Shown here in pieces: positions 9,101-17,324 of a stretch of 45,338 nucleotides of DNA. A model generated the notes under the pieces. It was not told where the DNA came from, made no database searches, and saw only the letters and a list, made by a program, of their open reading frames with translations. The stretch is from Armatimonadota bacterium (GTDB lineage: Bacteria > Cloacimonadota > Cloacimonadia > Cloacimonadales > TCS61). The stretch spans positions 1 to 45,338 of the forward strand of contig JABMPU010000081.1 of assembly GCA_013203665.1 (NCBI GenBank), written 5' to 3'. Every line of letters begins with the position of its first letter. The stretch's first letter is position 1. The position numbers were made by a program, and so were the translations under genes.

Positions 9101-11923
9101 TTTTATGGAGAAAGTTATTCTTCAATTACGATTTGTTCAAATGGCTGGATTACACCCGGAATAACAAATCAGAATTCTTTTATGAACTGGAACATTCCCG
9201 GACCAAACGGACCTTCTCCTATAATTGCTCCCTTTTGGGATGACCTGATAATTAGTACAGGTTGTGTTTGCTATTGTTATAATGAATCATCTCATTATTT
9301 TATTGTAGAGTGGTCCAGGCTGATGAATGAGTACAATGCTGATGAAGAAACGTTTCAAGTTATTTTATACGATCAGAATTATTATCCAACCTCAAACGGA
9401 GAAAGTGAAATTGTTTTTCAATATAATGTTGTAAACAATGTTGATCAGGGAAGCTATGGTGCTGGCTTGGTAAATCACGGGCAATATGCAACTGTTGGAT
9501 TGGAAGATCATACCGGAACAATAGGTTTGGAATATACATACAATAATACATATCCAACAGCAGCAAAACCTTTGGAAAATGAGATGGCTCTTCTCTTTAC
9601 CGGTCCTCCGATTCAACTGATTGAACCTTATATAGTTTTAGGTGATATTACAATTACCGATACCAATGGTAACGGATTAATTGATTATGGTGAGGATATT
9701 GAACTGGGAATTGAATTACGAAATTTAGGTGAAAATACTGCTAACAATGTTTCAGCGGTTCTTTCCAGCTCGGATGTTTTTATTACTTTATTTGAAACTT
9801 CCTCAAATTATAATAATATCACTGGTGGAGGAAACAGCAATAATTTGACGGATTATAGTTTTTCAGTCTCAGAATTATGTCCAGATGGTCATTACATTAA
9901 TTTCCAACTTTCAATTACAAGCGATGAAGACAACTGGATTCTCTATTTTGAATTATTGGTAAATGCACCAAATATTTATCCTCTTGAGGTTTTTGTTGAT
10001 GACGGCAATAATCATATTTTAGATCCTGGGGAAACAGCAGATGTTATTGTTTCCTTCTTAAACAATGGTGGAGCAGATGCATATTCAGTACAATCTGCAT
10101 TAACAGTAAATGATATTTATATTACTCAGAACTCAGGTTCAATTCCTTTAGGAGATATTTCAGCAGGCGATATTTGTGAAGCTGTATTCAATTTCACTGC
10201 TGATAATAATGCTCCTATCCAGCATGAAGCAATCGTCGGTTGGGATATTTCAGCAGATTACAGTTACGAAAATAATGGTGAATTTTCTTGCTTCGTTTCT
10301 CAAGTTCCAGTATCGATCATTGAAACCTTTAATGTTTTTCCTCCATTTGGTTGGTATACAGAGGGAGGAACAGGCTGGCAGCAAAATCCGGGTAATGTAG
10401 CAGGTGGTGAGATTCCTGAAGTTGTTTTTATCTGGTTTCCAGGCATTTACACTGAACAAAGATTAGTTAGCCCGGTTCTAAATACTTTAGGCTCTATAGA
10501 ACTCGAATTGGAATTTAAGCATATATTTCTAGATAATCTGCGAAGTTTCACAATTGAAGTGGAAACTACGGATGATGGAATTAATTGGCATAGTGTGTGG
10601 GAAGGTCCAACATATGCGATACCTCCAACTGTAGAAAATGTAATAATCAGTAATTCAGATGTTGGTTCTCCTCATTTTCAGTTTTCTTTTGTTTTCCGCG
10701 GAATATGTGAAAGTGCGTCAGCTTGGGTAATAGATGATGTTGAGCTTAATGAGGTTGAAGTTACTTCTCATGGTTTTTTCGCAGGAAATGTTGTGTTAAA
10801 CGGCGGAACAGGCAATATTGAGGAAGTCCAGGTTTCCACTGAAGGAATCATGAGAAATCCTGATATAAATGGTGATTTTGTACTCCCTGTTCCTGAAGGC
10901 ATTTTTGATGTATCAGCTTCTTTACCAGGTTATATTACTTCTTGTGTAGAAAATGTAGCAGTAAACGTATGGGAAACAACAGTAATAGATTTTGGGCTGG
11001 ATGAAATCACGATTGCTAATCCTCCGGAAAATTTGGTTGCTACAACGTATTTTAATAATGTTACTCTCAATTGGGATTTGCCAGGTTCGGAAAATCTAAA
11101 TAATGAAAGAAAATCGTCTTCAAACAAGAAAAAAAATAATCAAATTTTTAATAATCGTGATCGAACATTATTGGGATATAAAATTTATAGAGATGGAGTG
11201 GAAATTACTGAGATCTTCGATATCTTTGAAACCACATATTACGATCCTGATTTAGATGCTGGAGAATATGAATATTTTGTTACTGCAATTTATGATGACG
11301 GTGAATCTGAACCATCCAATATTGAAATAGTGACCGTTATTCTTTATCCTCCCACGAATTTAACTTATCAGATAAATGCGGCAAATTTTGTTCTCCTGCA
11401 GTGGTTAGCACCAGAAGGCGATTTTTCCAGAAATGTTTCAAGCTACAAAATCTATCGTGATGATGAGTTTCTCGCTGAAGTTAACACTTTATTCTATCTC
11501 GATTTTACTGTTTCAGTTGGAATGCATACATATTTTGTAACAGCTATGTATGACGAGTATGAGTCTGGACCCTCAAATGAAGTAATAGTTGAGATTACAA
11601 ATACAGATGCGATTCTTAAACCTTTGAAAACTTATTTGGGAAATAATTTTCCCAATCCGTTCAATCCGTCAGGTGCCGGACGCAGTCCCATATCAACAAT
11701 TTCTTTTGCGCTCAAGGATAACGAACATGTTACATTAGAGATTTTTAATATCAAGGGAAAGAAGGTCAGAACCCTGATTGATAAAAATATGGAAGCAAAT
11801 TTTCATTTTGTAGAGTGGAATGCGAAAGATGATAATAATCAAAATGTAGCATCCGGAATATATATTTATAGATTAAGAGCGGGTGAAAAAGCAATATCCA
11901 AGAAAATGTTATTAATGAAATAA
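6185..11923 (+). CDS. Giant secreted C25 (gingipain-like) protein with T9SS tail
   Basis: 1912 residues, exported by a signal peptide (1-19) and probably surface-delivered by type IX secretion. After a propeptide-like region (about 20-230) comes a peptidase C25 domain (about 240-560) with ICIIGDAGG, and C470 in TITCVTG as the likely catalytic cysteine. Where gingipains have the His of the GHG motif, this protein reads NYRGFVN (F442), so classical Cys-His catalysis is doubtful. There follow an Ig-like segment, four CARDB-like repeats beginning with D/N-G-x-I/L-D/N-P/Y-G-E (near 690, 805, 1165 and 1275), a NIDO/propeptide-like stretch near 970-1000, a choice-of-anchor/MAM-like domain (about 1385-1520), a carboxypeptidase-regulatory-like domain (1530-1590) and two fibronectin III domains (near 1613 and 1722). 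Last is the Por sorting domain (1825-1912). It stands alone behind P1 and P2. Confidence 0.88.
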   Translation: MRKFILSFVLVFVSFSGFAIWVEIPENSDKKMFKAVSRDLEITEVDFSLDGYELETINESNENYQKISYWNQGEFLEIGKPHLPRFSRLVAIPFSGDVSLEITFLEDEILSDITVYPRQELRSESQKSNRNFTKDSDFYSSNTIFPSEIAEIDEPAIMRDFRIVNVTINPFQYNPQTKELRIIKNLHFSVNCTGIGGSNQKVQTRKKSRSFESLYKSTIINYEPAIQRNDDFQTPCYLFIYPDVSSVEPFLQFLLDWKHQKGFEVVAANTSETGTTLTEIKSYIQNAYDNWENPPEFICIIGDAGGNFSIPTGHLDGGAFNGEGDQFYTLLEGDDILADVFIGRLSFNSLFEFQTIVSKILNYEKEPYIEQTDWYDNALLVGDPTDSGPSCIDTKQSIKEMINLSAPNIYCTEVYDTSLGSWVSQINNGFNNGISYFNYRGFVNVSGFNNSSIENLNNGFMLPVAVTITCVTGDFEGTNDCISEKFLKAGAPNSPKGAIAAIATATGYTHTCFNNCVDAGIFYGIFSDEIYHMGGALNRGKLNLYINYPQNPANAVNQFSYWNNLMGDPGMEIWTGIPQEMNVLYDSMVAIGANFLNVTVQDVNNIPLKDAWVTILKGDDEIFETGFTDENGIIILPLDSENPGEVTLTVTKHNFIPHLGNFQIEQSQVFVNVFEYQINDDNFGTSSGNGDGNINPGEDIELIVSLKNSGNSAASSVSAVITSESEFITITDDYEYYGNISSGNSVFSADDFDISIHTDALDGTEIEIDIQIEDNSGADWNDKIYLYVQGTSIIVDDYTVLDNDNGILDPSETAELMVTLENIGVIGINDIYGVISCDNFNITVDDSIGYFDVINAGSQSINNNDRFEISASSQVLPGTQINFDLHLYNSTGFNQNIDFVLEIGEVTITDPLGPDDYGYYCYDDGDIGYYHTPTYQWIEIDPNYGGVGTVLPFYDTGNMGDTEVVNLPFELKFYGESYSSITICSNGWITPGITNQNSFMNWNIPGPNGPSPIIAPFWDDLIISTGCVCYCYNESSHYFIVEWSRLMNEYNADEETFQVILYDQNYYPTSNGESEIVFQYNVVNNVDQGSYGAGLVNHGQYATVGLEDHTGTIGLEYTYNNTYPTAAKPLENEMALLFTGPPIQLIEPYIVLGDITITDTNGNGLIDYGEDIELGIELRNLGENTANNVSAVLSSSDVFITLFETSSNYNNITGGGNSNNLTDYSFSVSELCPDGHYINFQLSITSDEDNWILYFELLVNAPNIYPLEVFVDDGNNHILDPGETADVIVSFLNNGGADAYSVQSALTVNDIYITQNSGSIPLGDISAGDICEAVFNFTADNNAPIQHEAIVGWDISADYSYENNGEFSCFVSQVPVSIIETFNVFPPFGWYTEGGTGWQQNPGNVAGGEIPEVVFIWFPGIYTEQRLVSPVLNTLGSIELELEFKHIFLDNLRSFTIEVETTDDGINWHSVWEGPTYAIPPTVENVIISNSDVGSPHFQFSFVFRGICESASAWVIDDVELNEVEVTSHGFFAGNVVLNGGTGNIEEVQVSTEGIMRNPDINGDFVLPVPEGIFDVSASLPGYITSCVENVAVNVWETTVIDFGLDEITIANPPENLVATTYFNNVTLNWDLPGSENLNNERKSSSNKKKNNQIFNNRDRTLLGYKIYRDGVEITEIFDIFETTYYDPDLDAGEYEYFVTAIYDDGESEPSNIEIVTVILYPPTNLTYQINAANFVLLQWLAPEGDFSRNVSSYKIYRDDEFLAEVNTLFYLDFTVSVGMHTYFVTAMYDEYESGPSNEVIVEITNTDAILKPLKTYLGNNFPNPFNPSGAGRSPISTISFALKDNEHVTLEIFNIKGKKVRTLIDKNMEANFHFVEWNAKDDNNQNVASGIYIYRLRAGEKAISKKMLLMK

Positions 11924-11954
11924 CAGAAAAATTTGCTGGTATCAAAAACTTAAA

Positions 11955-11984
11955 GAAGCTCGATTCTGGCGGGAACCGAGCTTC
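11955..11984 (+). terminator. Candidate terminator after the C25 gene
   Basis: GAAGCTCG (11955-11962) pairs with CGAGCTTC (11977-11984) around a 14-base loop, 31 bases after the stop codon. No strong U tract follows, so intrinsic termination is uncertain. The rest of 11924-12453 is AT-rich and shows no coding region. Confidence 0.4.
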
Positions 11985-12284
11985 GAATGAGGTTGAATTA
12001 AATTAATTAACCCAACATCCACAAAAACGAATTTAAAAATTTGTCCAATTTAATGCAAGTTTTTTTATTTTTTAAAGCAAAATTATTATGTGTTTACATC
12101 TGGAATAACCTGCCTGAATGTTTAATAAAAAAGATCTGTTTATAAATAACTAATAATTTTTTATGATTAATTTGAGTTCAGATAATTTTTCGCGACTTTG
12201 GAGATTAGGTTCCTCCTTGAAAGTATTAAAAGCAGGATTCCTTTCTATAATAGGATGATTGATAATATTTAATATTAATTAGTG

Positions 12285-12313
12285 TTGACAAATATTGAGA
12301 AGCTTTTTTATTG
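12285..12313 (+). promoter_or_regulatory. Weak sigma-70-like promoter candidate
   Basis: TTGACA (12285-12290) is followed after 17 bases by TTTATT (12308-12313), about 140 bases upstream of the glycosyltransferase. The -35 is perfect and the -10 is poor. In such AT-rich DNA a chance match is quite possible. Confidence 0.2.
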
Positions 12314-12453
12314 TAAAAGAGAGAAGCATGAGATGATATATTTGAATTAATAAATTCTAAGTTTCTTGGGAAGTTGAAATTGATAAAAATAAACTTTTTA
12401 ACAGAAATCTCATTTTTTGTGATTATTTTGGATAATTAATATTCTGTAGATAT

Positions 12454-13665
12454 ATGAAAATTCTTGTAATAAGCAATCTTTATCCTCCGCATTCGATTGG
12501 TGGGTATGAGGAACGTTGCAGACAAATAGTTGACCGACTTATTGAACGCGGACATGAAATACGAGTGTTAACATCCACTCATGGCGTTGAAAAAGAGCAA
12601 ATTGAACCCCATATTCATCGTCGCTTGAAAGTTCATGGATACTTTGGACATCCTTGGCTACAGATTATAGAACTTTATAATTTAGAAAAATACAATCGGT
12701 CAATTTTACTTGAAGAAATACAATCTTTCAATCCTGATATTATTCATATTTTTAATTTAAATGGATTGAATAAAGGTCTGATTCTAACTTTACAGGAATG
12801 CGAATTACATACTGTTTTTGATGTTTCCGATCATTGGCTGGCAGATAGTCTGAAAATCGATGTTTGGTTAAGATGGTGGAACGGAGAAACAGGAACTTTA
12901 AAAGCACGTTTAGCACGAAGAATACTGAATATTTCAGGATTAGCTAATTTCATTCGAGCGAAAGCTCCCTTTGCCAAATGGGAAAAAATCAAGTTTAAAC
13001 GTATTTATTTTGGAAGTAAAGCCTTAAAGCAATTAACAATTAGGAATGGTTTTAAGGTGGAACATGCAGAAGTGATTTATACCGGAATTGATTGCAAAAA
13101 GTTTAAACAGCGGATTGAGAATAAAGAATTCAGCAGGCTTCTTTTTGTGGGACGGTTGCATGAAGATAAAGACACAGTTACTGCGATTCGTGCTTTAAAA
13201 TTACTTCCTGCTCATTTCTCTTTGACTATCTATGGTCACGGTGAAAAAGAATATATTGATTTTTTGAAAAATGAAGCACAGGATATGCAAGATAGAGTTA
13301 GTTTTAAATTTGCGACTGCGAAAGAGATGGTAAACGTCTATTCCGAATATGATGTGCTGGTTTTTACATCAGCATGGGAAGAACCTTTTTCGCGTACACC
13401 ATTGGAAGCAATGGCTTCCAAACTTCCAGTTATCAGCACTTTGGAAGGTGGTACTAAAGAACTGATCCGGCATGGCGAAAATGCACTTTCCTTTAAAACA
13501 AGCGATCCATCTGATCTTGCAAAGCAGATATTGCAAATGGAAAATCAACCAGCAGAAAGAGCCAGAATAGTTGAGACTGCATACAATGATGTGACTACAG
13601 ATTTTGATATTCAACGTGGTGTTGAAAAGATTGAATCTTATTTACAGGAATCCTGCTCTGAATAA
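12454..13665 (+). CDS. Glycosyltransferase family 4 protein
   Basis: 403 residues with a GT-B fold. The N-terminal Rossmann half begins MKILVISNLYPPHSIGGYEERC, with the glycine-rich acceptor loop. The C-terminal half has LLFVGRLHEDKDT, then YGHGEKE, then SAWEEPFSRTPLEAMASKLPVIST, containing the E-x7-E type nucleotide-sugar site of GT4. Such enzymes move a sugar from an NDP-sugar to a glycan or lipid at the cytoplasmic membrane. Donor and acceptor are unknown. The downstream methyltransferases and hydrolase remnant suggest a surface polysaccharide locus. Its stop codon lies within GAATAAACTT, which is the first bases of the duplicated ATPase segment. No clear ribosome-binding site is seen. Confidence 0.88.
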   Translation: MKILVISNLYPPHSIGGYEERCRQIVDRLIERGHEIRVLTSTHGVEKEQIEPHIHRRLKVHGYFGHPWLQIIELYNLEKYNRSILLEEIQSFNPDIIHIFNLNGLNKGLILTLQECELHTVFDVSDHWLADSLKIDVWLRWWNGETGTLKARLARRILNISGLANFIRAKAPFAKWEKIKFKRIYFGSKALKQLTIRNGFKVEHAEVIYTGIDCKKFKQRIENKEFSRLLFVGRLHEDKDTVTAIRALKLLPAHFSLTIYGHGEKEYIDFLKNEAQDMQDRVSFKFATAKEMVNVYSEYDVLVFTSAWEEPFSRTPLEAMASKLPVISTLEGGTKELIRHGENALSFKTSDPSDLAKQILQMENQPAERARIVETAYNDVTTDFDIQRGVEKIESYLQESCSE

Positions 13666-13970
13666 ACTTATAAATAATTTGATTTTTTAAAAAGCATTAA
13701 ATATTTGTACATTCTAATTAGATAGATTTGTAGGAGAAAAAATAATGAAAAAGTTAATCTTAGGAAAAGCAAAAAATAAAAAATTATCTATTTCTACTAA
13801 TATTCTACAGCGTCATTTCGCCTGTTTCGGTTCTTCATGCAGCGGCAAAACAGTAGCTTGCATAGTTCTGGTAGAGGAGCGGGCAAGAAATGAGATTCCG
13901 ATTATAGCCTTTGATCCACAAGGAGATATTGCCAGCTTGGTTGAAATTGAAGATGAAGATAAAATAAAAT
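13660..13970 (+). repeat. Left copy of duplicated ATPase 5' segment
   Basis: From GAATAAACTTATAAATAATT at 13660 to about 13970 the sequence matches 15255-15560, first across ~75 bases of noncoding leader and then the first ~75 codons of the ATPase. The two copies differ at many positions (very roughly 85% identical by eye), so the duplication is not recent. The match stops abruptly after GAAGATGAAGATAAAATAAA. Confidence 0.85.
13745..13970 (+). pseudogene. Truncated copy of the HerA-like ATPase
   Basis: About 75 codons match the N-terminus of the ATPase at 15337. After EIEDEDKIK the reading frame runs on without homology to a chance stop at 14089. The Walker A loop reads GSSCSGKT, where the intact copy has GSSGSGKT (Gly32 to Cys). 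Other conserved positions have also changed (VACIVLVEERARNE). It retains an AGGAG ribosome-binding site and an ATG, so a short peptide could be made, but no active ATPase. This is a decayed duplicate. Confidence 0.85.
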
Positions 13971-14217
13971 GTATATTGCTTACGCGACCTTTTTTTATGA
14001 ATCTCCTATTAACATTCGATGGAAAAATTTTATTATTGATTATGGTAATGCTACTAGAGAGGTTAGTAGAAAATATAACTTTCAAGTAATAGATATTTTT
14101 TCATATTTCGATGGTAAGAAAGAATATTTTGCTGATACATCACATTTTAATGAAAAAGGACACAGATTAGCAGCAAAAATTATTTATGATCAGATAAAGT
14201 CTTCAATATTGAAATGA
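13969..14217 (+). pseudogene. C-terminal remnant of an SGNH/GDSL-type hydrolase
   Basis: About 82 codons in a different frame from the ATPase fragment, ending in a natural TGA. The segment YFADTSHFNEKGHRLAAKII has the D-x-x-H block V of SGNH/GDSL hydrolases (catalytic Asp and His) followed by the usual final helix. The N-terminal blocks (GDS, G, N) are absent because the gene is cut at the junction with the ATPase copy. Such enzymes often deacylate surface glycans. The ATG at 13969 is at the junction and probably not a real start. Confidence 0.6.
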
Positions 14218-14241
14218 ACTATTAAACTACCGAAAGTAATT

Positions 14242-15066
14242 ATGTATCCGTCTAATTTTGATGGACTGAAGAAAATGAAAAAATCAAAGCAGTATTATAA
14301 GAATTTGATTCAAAAATGGATTGAAGAAGAAAAACAGTGGTCTTGTGGAATTGAATCTATGGGTCGATATTTGAAGAATAATAGGAAAAGGCATAAGTAT
14401 CTGGTCGAATTATGCAAGAATCTTAATCCAGATAAATCAGCGAAAATTCTGGACATTGGAAGAAGTAATTTATCGGTTTTGCTGGCAAAATATTATTCGG
14501 ATGTTACAACATTAGGATTTGATTTGGATTTAGATAAAGGTGGTCACAGAGAGATAGAAACAATCAATTTAAAAAACATTGTTTTTGATTTGAATGAGTG
14601 TAAAAATGTAGAAAAGTGGATTGAAGATAAATTTGATTTGATTATTTATTCTGAAGTTCTTGAACATTTATATGAAGCTCCTGAATTTTCGCTGTTGTTT
14701 TTGAATTATTTACTTAAACCTGGTGGTTTCATTATCTGCACAACCCCAAATGCAGCTTCGCTTTATCGAAGGCGGAAATTATTTTTCGGGAAGAATGATT
14801 TCGATAAAATTAGATTTTACAAGATAAATCCAGGACATTATAGAGAGTATACAAAAGATGAACTTATTCAAATGGCACAAATAAGTGAGTTAAAAGTAGT
14901 AGAACACAAATATCCAAATTTTGCCAATCCATTTTCCTTAAAAGATAAAATTCATTTTTTCATAAATAATTTTGTCGGATTTATTTCCTATACTTTGGAT
15001 AATTGTACAATTCGAATATTTCCTTCTTTCAGAGAATACCAGGTTTTAATTTTAGTAAAAAAATGA
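14242..15066 (+). CDS. SAM-dependent methyltransferase (class I, Methyltransf_23-like)
   Basis: 274 residues with a Rossmann methyltransferase core. SAM motif I is degenerate (AKILDIGRSNLSVLLAKYY, with R where most have G). An acidic strand end follows (GFDLDLD), then the post-motif FDLIIYSEVLEHLYEAP and LLKPGGFIICTTPN. The motif set matches small-molecule/glycan methyltransferases next to glycosyltransferases. Initiation may be at 14242 or at the ATG at 14275, and neither has a strong ribosome-binding site. It appears intact although its neighbours on both sides are fragments. The target is unknown. Confidence 0.78.
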   Translation: MYPSNFDGLKKMKKSKQYYKNLIQKWIEEEKQWSCGIESMGRYLKNNRKRHKYLVELCKNLNPDKSAKILDIGRSNLSVLLAKYYSDVTTLGFDLDLDKGGHREIETINLKNIVFDLNECKNVEKWIEDKFDLIIYSEVLEHLYEAPEFSLLFLNYLLKPGGFIICTTPNAASLYRRRKLFFGKNDFDKIRFYKINPGHYREYTKDELIQMAQISELKVVEHKYPNFANPFSLKDKIHFFINNFVGFISYTLDNCTIRIFPSFREYQVLILVKK

Positions 15067-15101
15067 AAATTTCTTTTAAAAGTAGGTCTCTTTCCAAATA
15101 A

Positions 15102-15260
15102 TCCAGGGCGGGAAATAATTCTGAATCAGGAAGGAATTTTGGAAGATTCTTCAGACGGTGTTTATCTCCAATCGAAGAAGTTAAAGTAGAAGATACTATA
15201 CCGAAAAATGTTCTTGAAAAGATTGCATTACTGAGACTTGATACTGATTGGCATGAATAA
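15102..15260 (+). pseudogene. Remnant of a TylF/MycF-type O-methyltransferase
   Basis: The frame ending at the TAA at 15258-15260 reads KVEDTIPKNVLEKIALLRLD followed by TDWHE. In the TylF family this block is followed by STKHEL and a further ~60 residues. Here it stops exactly where the duplicated ATPase segment (GAATAAACTT, from 15255) begins. Upstream the frame is interrupted at 15099 and no start or N-terminal domain is present. It is a gene tail or internal piece cut on both sides. Confidence 0.6.
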
Positions 15261-15560
15261 ACTTATAAATAATTTGATTTAAAAAAAGCATTAAATATTA
15301 GTACATTCTAAAAAGAAAAAATTGTAGGAGAATAAAATGGGAAAATTAATTTTAGGAAAAGCAAAAAATAAAGATTTATTTCTTTCTACCGATGTTCTGC
15401 AGCGCCATTTTGCTTGTTTCGGTTCTTCGGGCAGCGGCAAAACAGTTGCCTGCAAAGTGCTGGTAGAGGAGTTGGCAAGAAATGGCATTCCTATTATAGC
15501 CTTTGATCCACAGGGAGATATTGCCAGCCTGGTAGAAATTGAAGATGAAGAAAAAGTAAA
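15255..15560 (+). repeat. Right copy of duplicated ATPase 5' segment
   Basis: Partner of 13660-13970. Both copies begin with the same bases (GAATAAACTTATAAATAATT) although the DNA to their left is unrelated: a glycosyltransferase end on one side and a TylF remnant on the other. This gives the segment a defined left boundary. Confidence 0.85.
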
Positions 15561-17274
15561 GAAAGCTGGAACTTCACCTGAAATTCGCAATTCTTATCTC
15601 CAAAATACAGAAGTAATAATCTGGACACCCGGAAGCTCAAAAGGCTTACCCTTATCGATAAATCCGCTTCAGTTCGAAGGCGTGGAAGAAATGGATGCAG
15701 AAGATAAAATCAGGTTTCTGTCTGCGACTGCGAAGAATCTGGTAAGTCTTATTGGATTCGATAATTCTACAGATGAAGGTAAATCCGCTGAATCCATCTT
15801 AACCGTAGTTTTTGAATACTGCATAAATACAAATATCAGTTTGAGAGGATTTAAAAATCTGATTGAACTTCTTTCGGATTTACCGGAATCAGTTTCCACT
15901 GTAATCGAAACAATCAGTTCGGAGAAACTTCTCAAACTATTAATTAAAAAGCTGAGTTTGCTTACTTTGGGTTCCAGAAGATTAATCTTTGAAACCGGAG
16001 TTCCTGCCAATATCGATATTCTGCTGGGTTTGGATGAGCCAAACGGGAAAACACGTATTTCCATAATTTACTTAAATACACTTCATACCCAGGAAGAGAA
16101 AGAGTTTTTTGTGGCAAACATTACCCAGATGCTTTACAACTGGATGCTCAAACATCCGCTTTCAGAAGGTCAGGAAGGAATACAGTGTGCATACTATATC
16201 GATGAAATAGCACTTTATATCCCACCAGTGAAAAAACCGGCGTGTAAAGACAGTTTATCTCTTCTTTTCAAACAGGCTCGTAAATACGGAGTTGGATGTA
16301 TCATTGCCACTCAGAATCCGGGTGACATCGATTACAAATCCATTGCCCAGGTTTCCACATACAATATCGGAACATTATCTACAAAACAGGATATTAAAAA
16401 AGTGAAAACTCGCCTGGATTCAATGGCTCCTCTGGAAGCTGATAATATTATCAAAAAGATTCCATCTCTGAAAAAAGGAAATTTTTTGCTTTTATCTCCG
16501 GATGAATTCGATAAGGTTCAGGAACTGAAAGTACGCTGGCTTGTAACAAAACATAATGTTCTCAGCGAGGAACAGCTTTCCCAATTCATTCCCGAAGAGA
16601 TAAAAGAAAAATATAAGAAAACGGAAAAGCCATCTGAAACAGAAGAATCAAAGGAAATAGAAGTAGCTGAAAATGAAGAAGAAAAAGAAAAACCGGAAAA
16701 ACCCTCTACAAAAGGTGTTGATGAGGTTTTGTATGTGAGAAACCAGATTTTTGAAAAGGACCTGCTTAAGATTGTTAAATCGCATCTAACCGGCACAATA
16801 ATAAAATCTGAAATTCTTACGGACAGAAAATTTTCATATTTGCCTTTATTGAAAGTTAATCTGACATTCTATAAAAAGAAAGGTGTTTTCAAAAAGAAAA
16901 TAGAAGAAATTCCGGAAAATCTTTATCTTAATTATAAAACTCGGGAAATCCTTTATTTCGATTACACTAGCATGGCATTCAGCTCTTTATTGGATATGGA
17001 TCCTAATAAAATTGAGGATTTGGACCAACATTATGAAATCGAGTCCATTCCGAAAACTGAAATTGATTTTGATTTTCGATCTTTGGGTAAGAAAATAAAT
17101 GAGAAAGAAATCCGCAACAATATGGAAAGAAAATATCCTGTTAAAGTGAATAGCATTGAGCTTTTACTAATTCCAACCTGGGAATGCACGATTAAAAAGA
17201 AAAAAGGCGATGAAGCCAGGAAAATTGTTTTTGATGGTGTATTGGGTTGGGAAGTTATTATTGATAAAAATTAA
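15337..17274 (+). CDS. HerA/DUF87-like ATPase with unknown C-terminal domain
   Basis: 645 residues. Walker A is GSSGSGKT (29-36) and Walker B is CAYYIDEIALYIPP. A sensor-like stretch follows (KYGVGCIIATQNPGDIDYKS). This arrangement is that of HerA/FtsK-type hexameric motor ATPases of the DUF87/DUF853 group, with AFDPQGDIASLVE after the first helix. A charged Glu/Lys linker (about 430-465) leads to a C-terminal domain of about 180 residues that I do not recognise. AGGAG lies upstream of the ATG. No NurA nuclease or other HerA partner is adjacent. The neighbours are sugar genes upstream and glycerate kinase 50 bases downstream, so the context does not tell its job. Confidence 0.8.
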   Translation: MGKLILGKAKNKDLFLSTDVLQRHFACFGSSGSGKTVACKVLVEELARNGIPIIAFDPQGDIASLVEIEDEEKVKKAGTSPEIRNSYLQNTEVIIWTPGSSKGLPLSINPLQFEGVEEMDAEDKIRFLSATAKNLVSLIGFDNSTDEGKSAESILTVVFEYCINTNISLRGFKNLIELLSDLPESVSTVIETISSEKLLKLLIKKLSLLTLGSRRLIFETGVPANIDILLGLDEPNGKTRISIIYLNTLHTQEEKEFFVANITQMLYNWMLKHPLSEGQEGIQCAYYIDEIALYIPPVKKPACKDSLSLLFKQARKYGVGCIIATQNPGDIDYKSIAQVSTYNIGTLSTKQDIKKVKTRLDSMAPLEADNIIKKIPSLKKGNFLLLSPDEFDKVQELKVRWLVTKHNVLSEEQLSQFIPEEIKEKYKKTEKPSETEESKEIEVAENEEEKEKPEKPSTKGVDEVLYVRNQIFEKDLLKIVKSHLTGTIIKSEILTDRKFSYLPLLKVNLTFYKKKGVFKKKIEEIPENLYLNYKTREILYFDYTSMAFSSLLDMDPNKIEDLDQHYEIESIPKTEIDFDFRSLGKKINEKEIRNNMERKYPVKVNSIELLLIPTWECTIKKKKGDEARKIVFDGVLGWEVIIDKN

Positions 17275-17324
17275 CTTTTTTTTCTAACCTTATCAGTGTT
17301 TTAAGATTTAAATCCATAGATAAA

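Noticed and set aside
11966-11981. Another GG-N10-GC sigma-54-like match after the C25 gene
   Set aside because: The -24 reads TGGCGGG and the -12 reads GAGC. It overlaps the hairpin and is about 475 bases from the next start, so it is probably chance.
15064-15186. Second open frame (KFLLKVGLFPNNPGREIILN...) overlapping the TylF remnant
   Set aside because: It begins at a stop codon, has no start and matches no family I know. It may be part of another gene fragment but cannot be supported as a gene.
15337-17274. HerA-based antiphage or DNA-repair operon
   Set aside because: No NurA, SIR2, nuclease or other defence partner is adjacent. The neighbours are sugar genes and glycerate kinase, so no defence system can be claimed.
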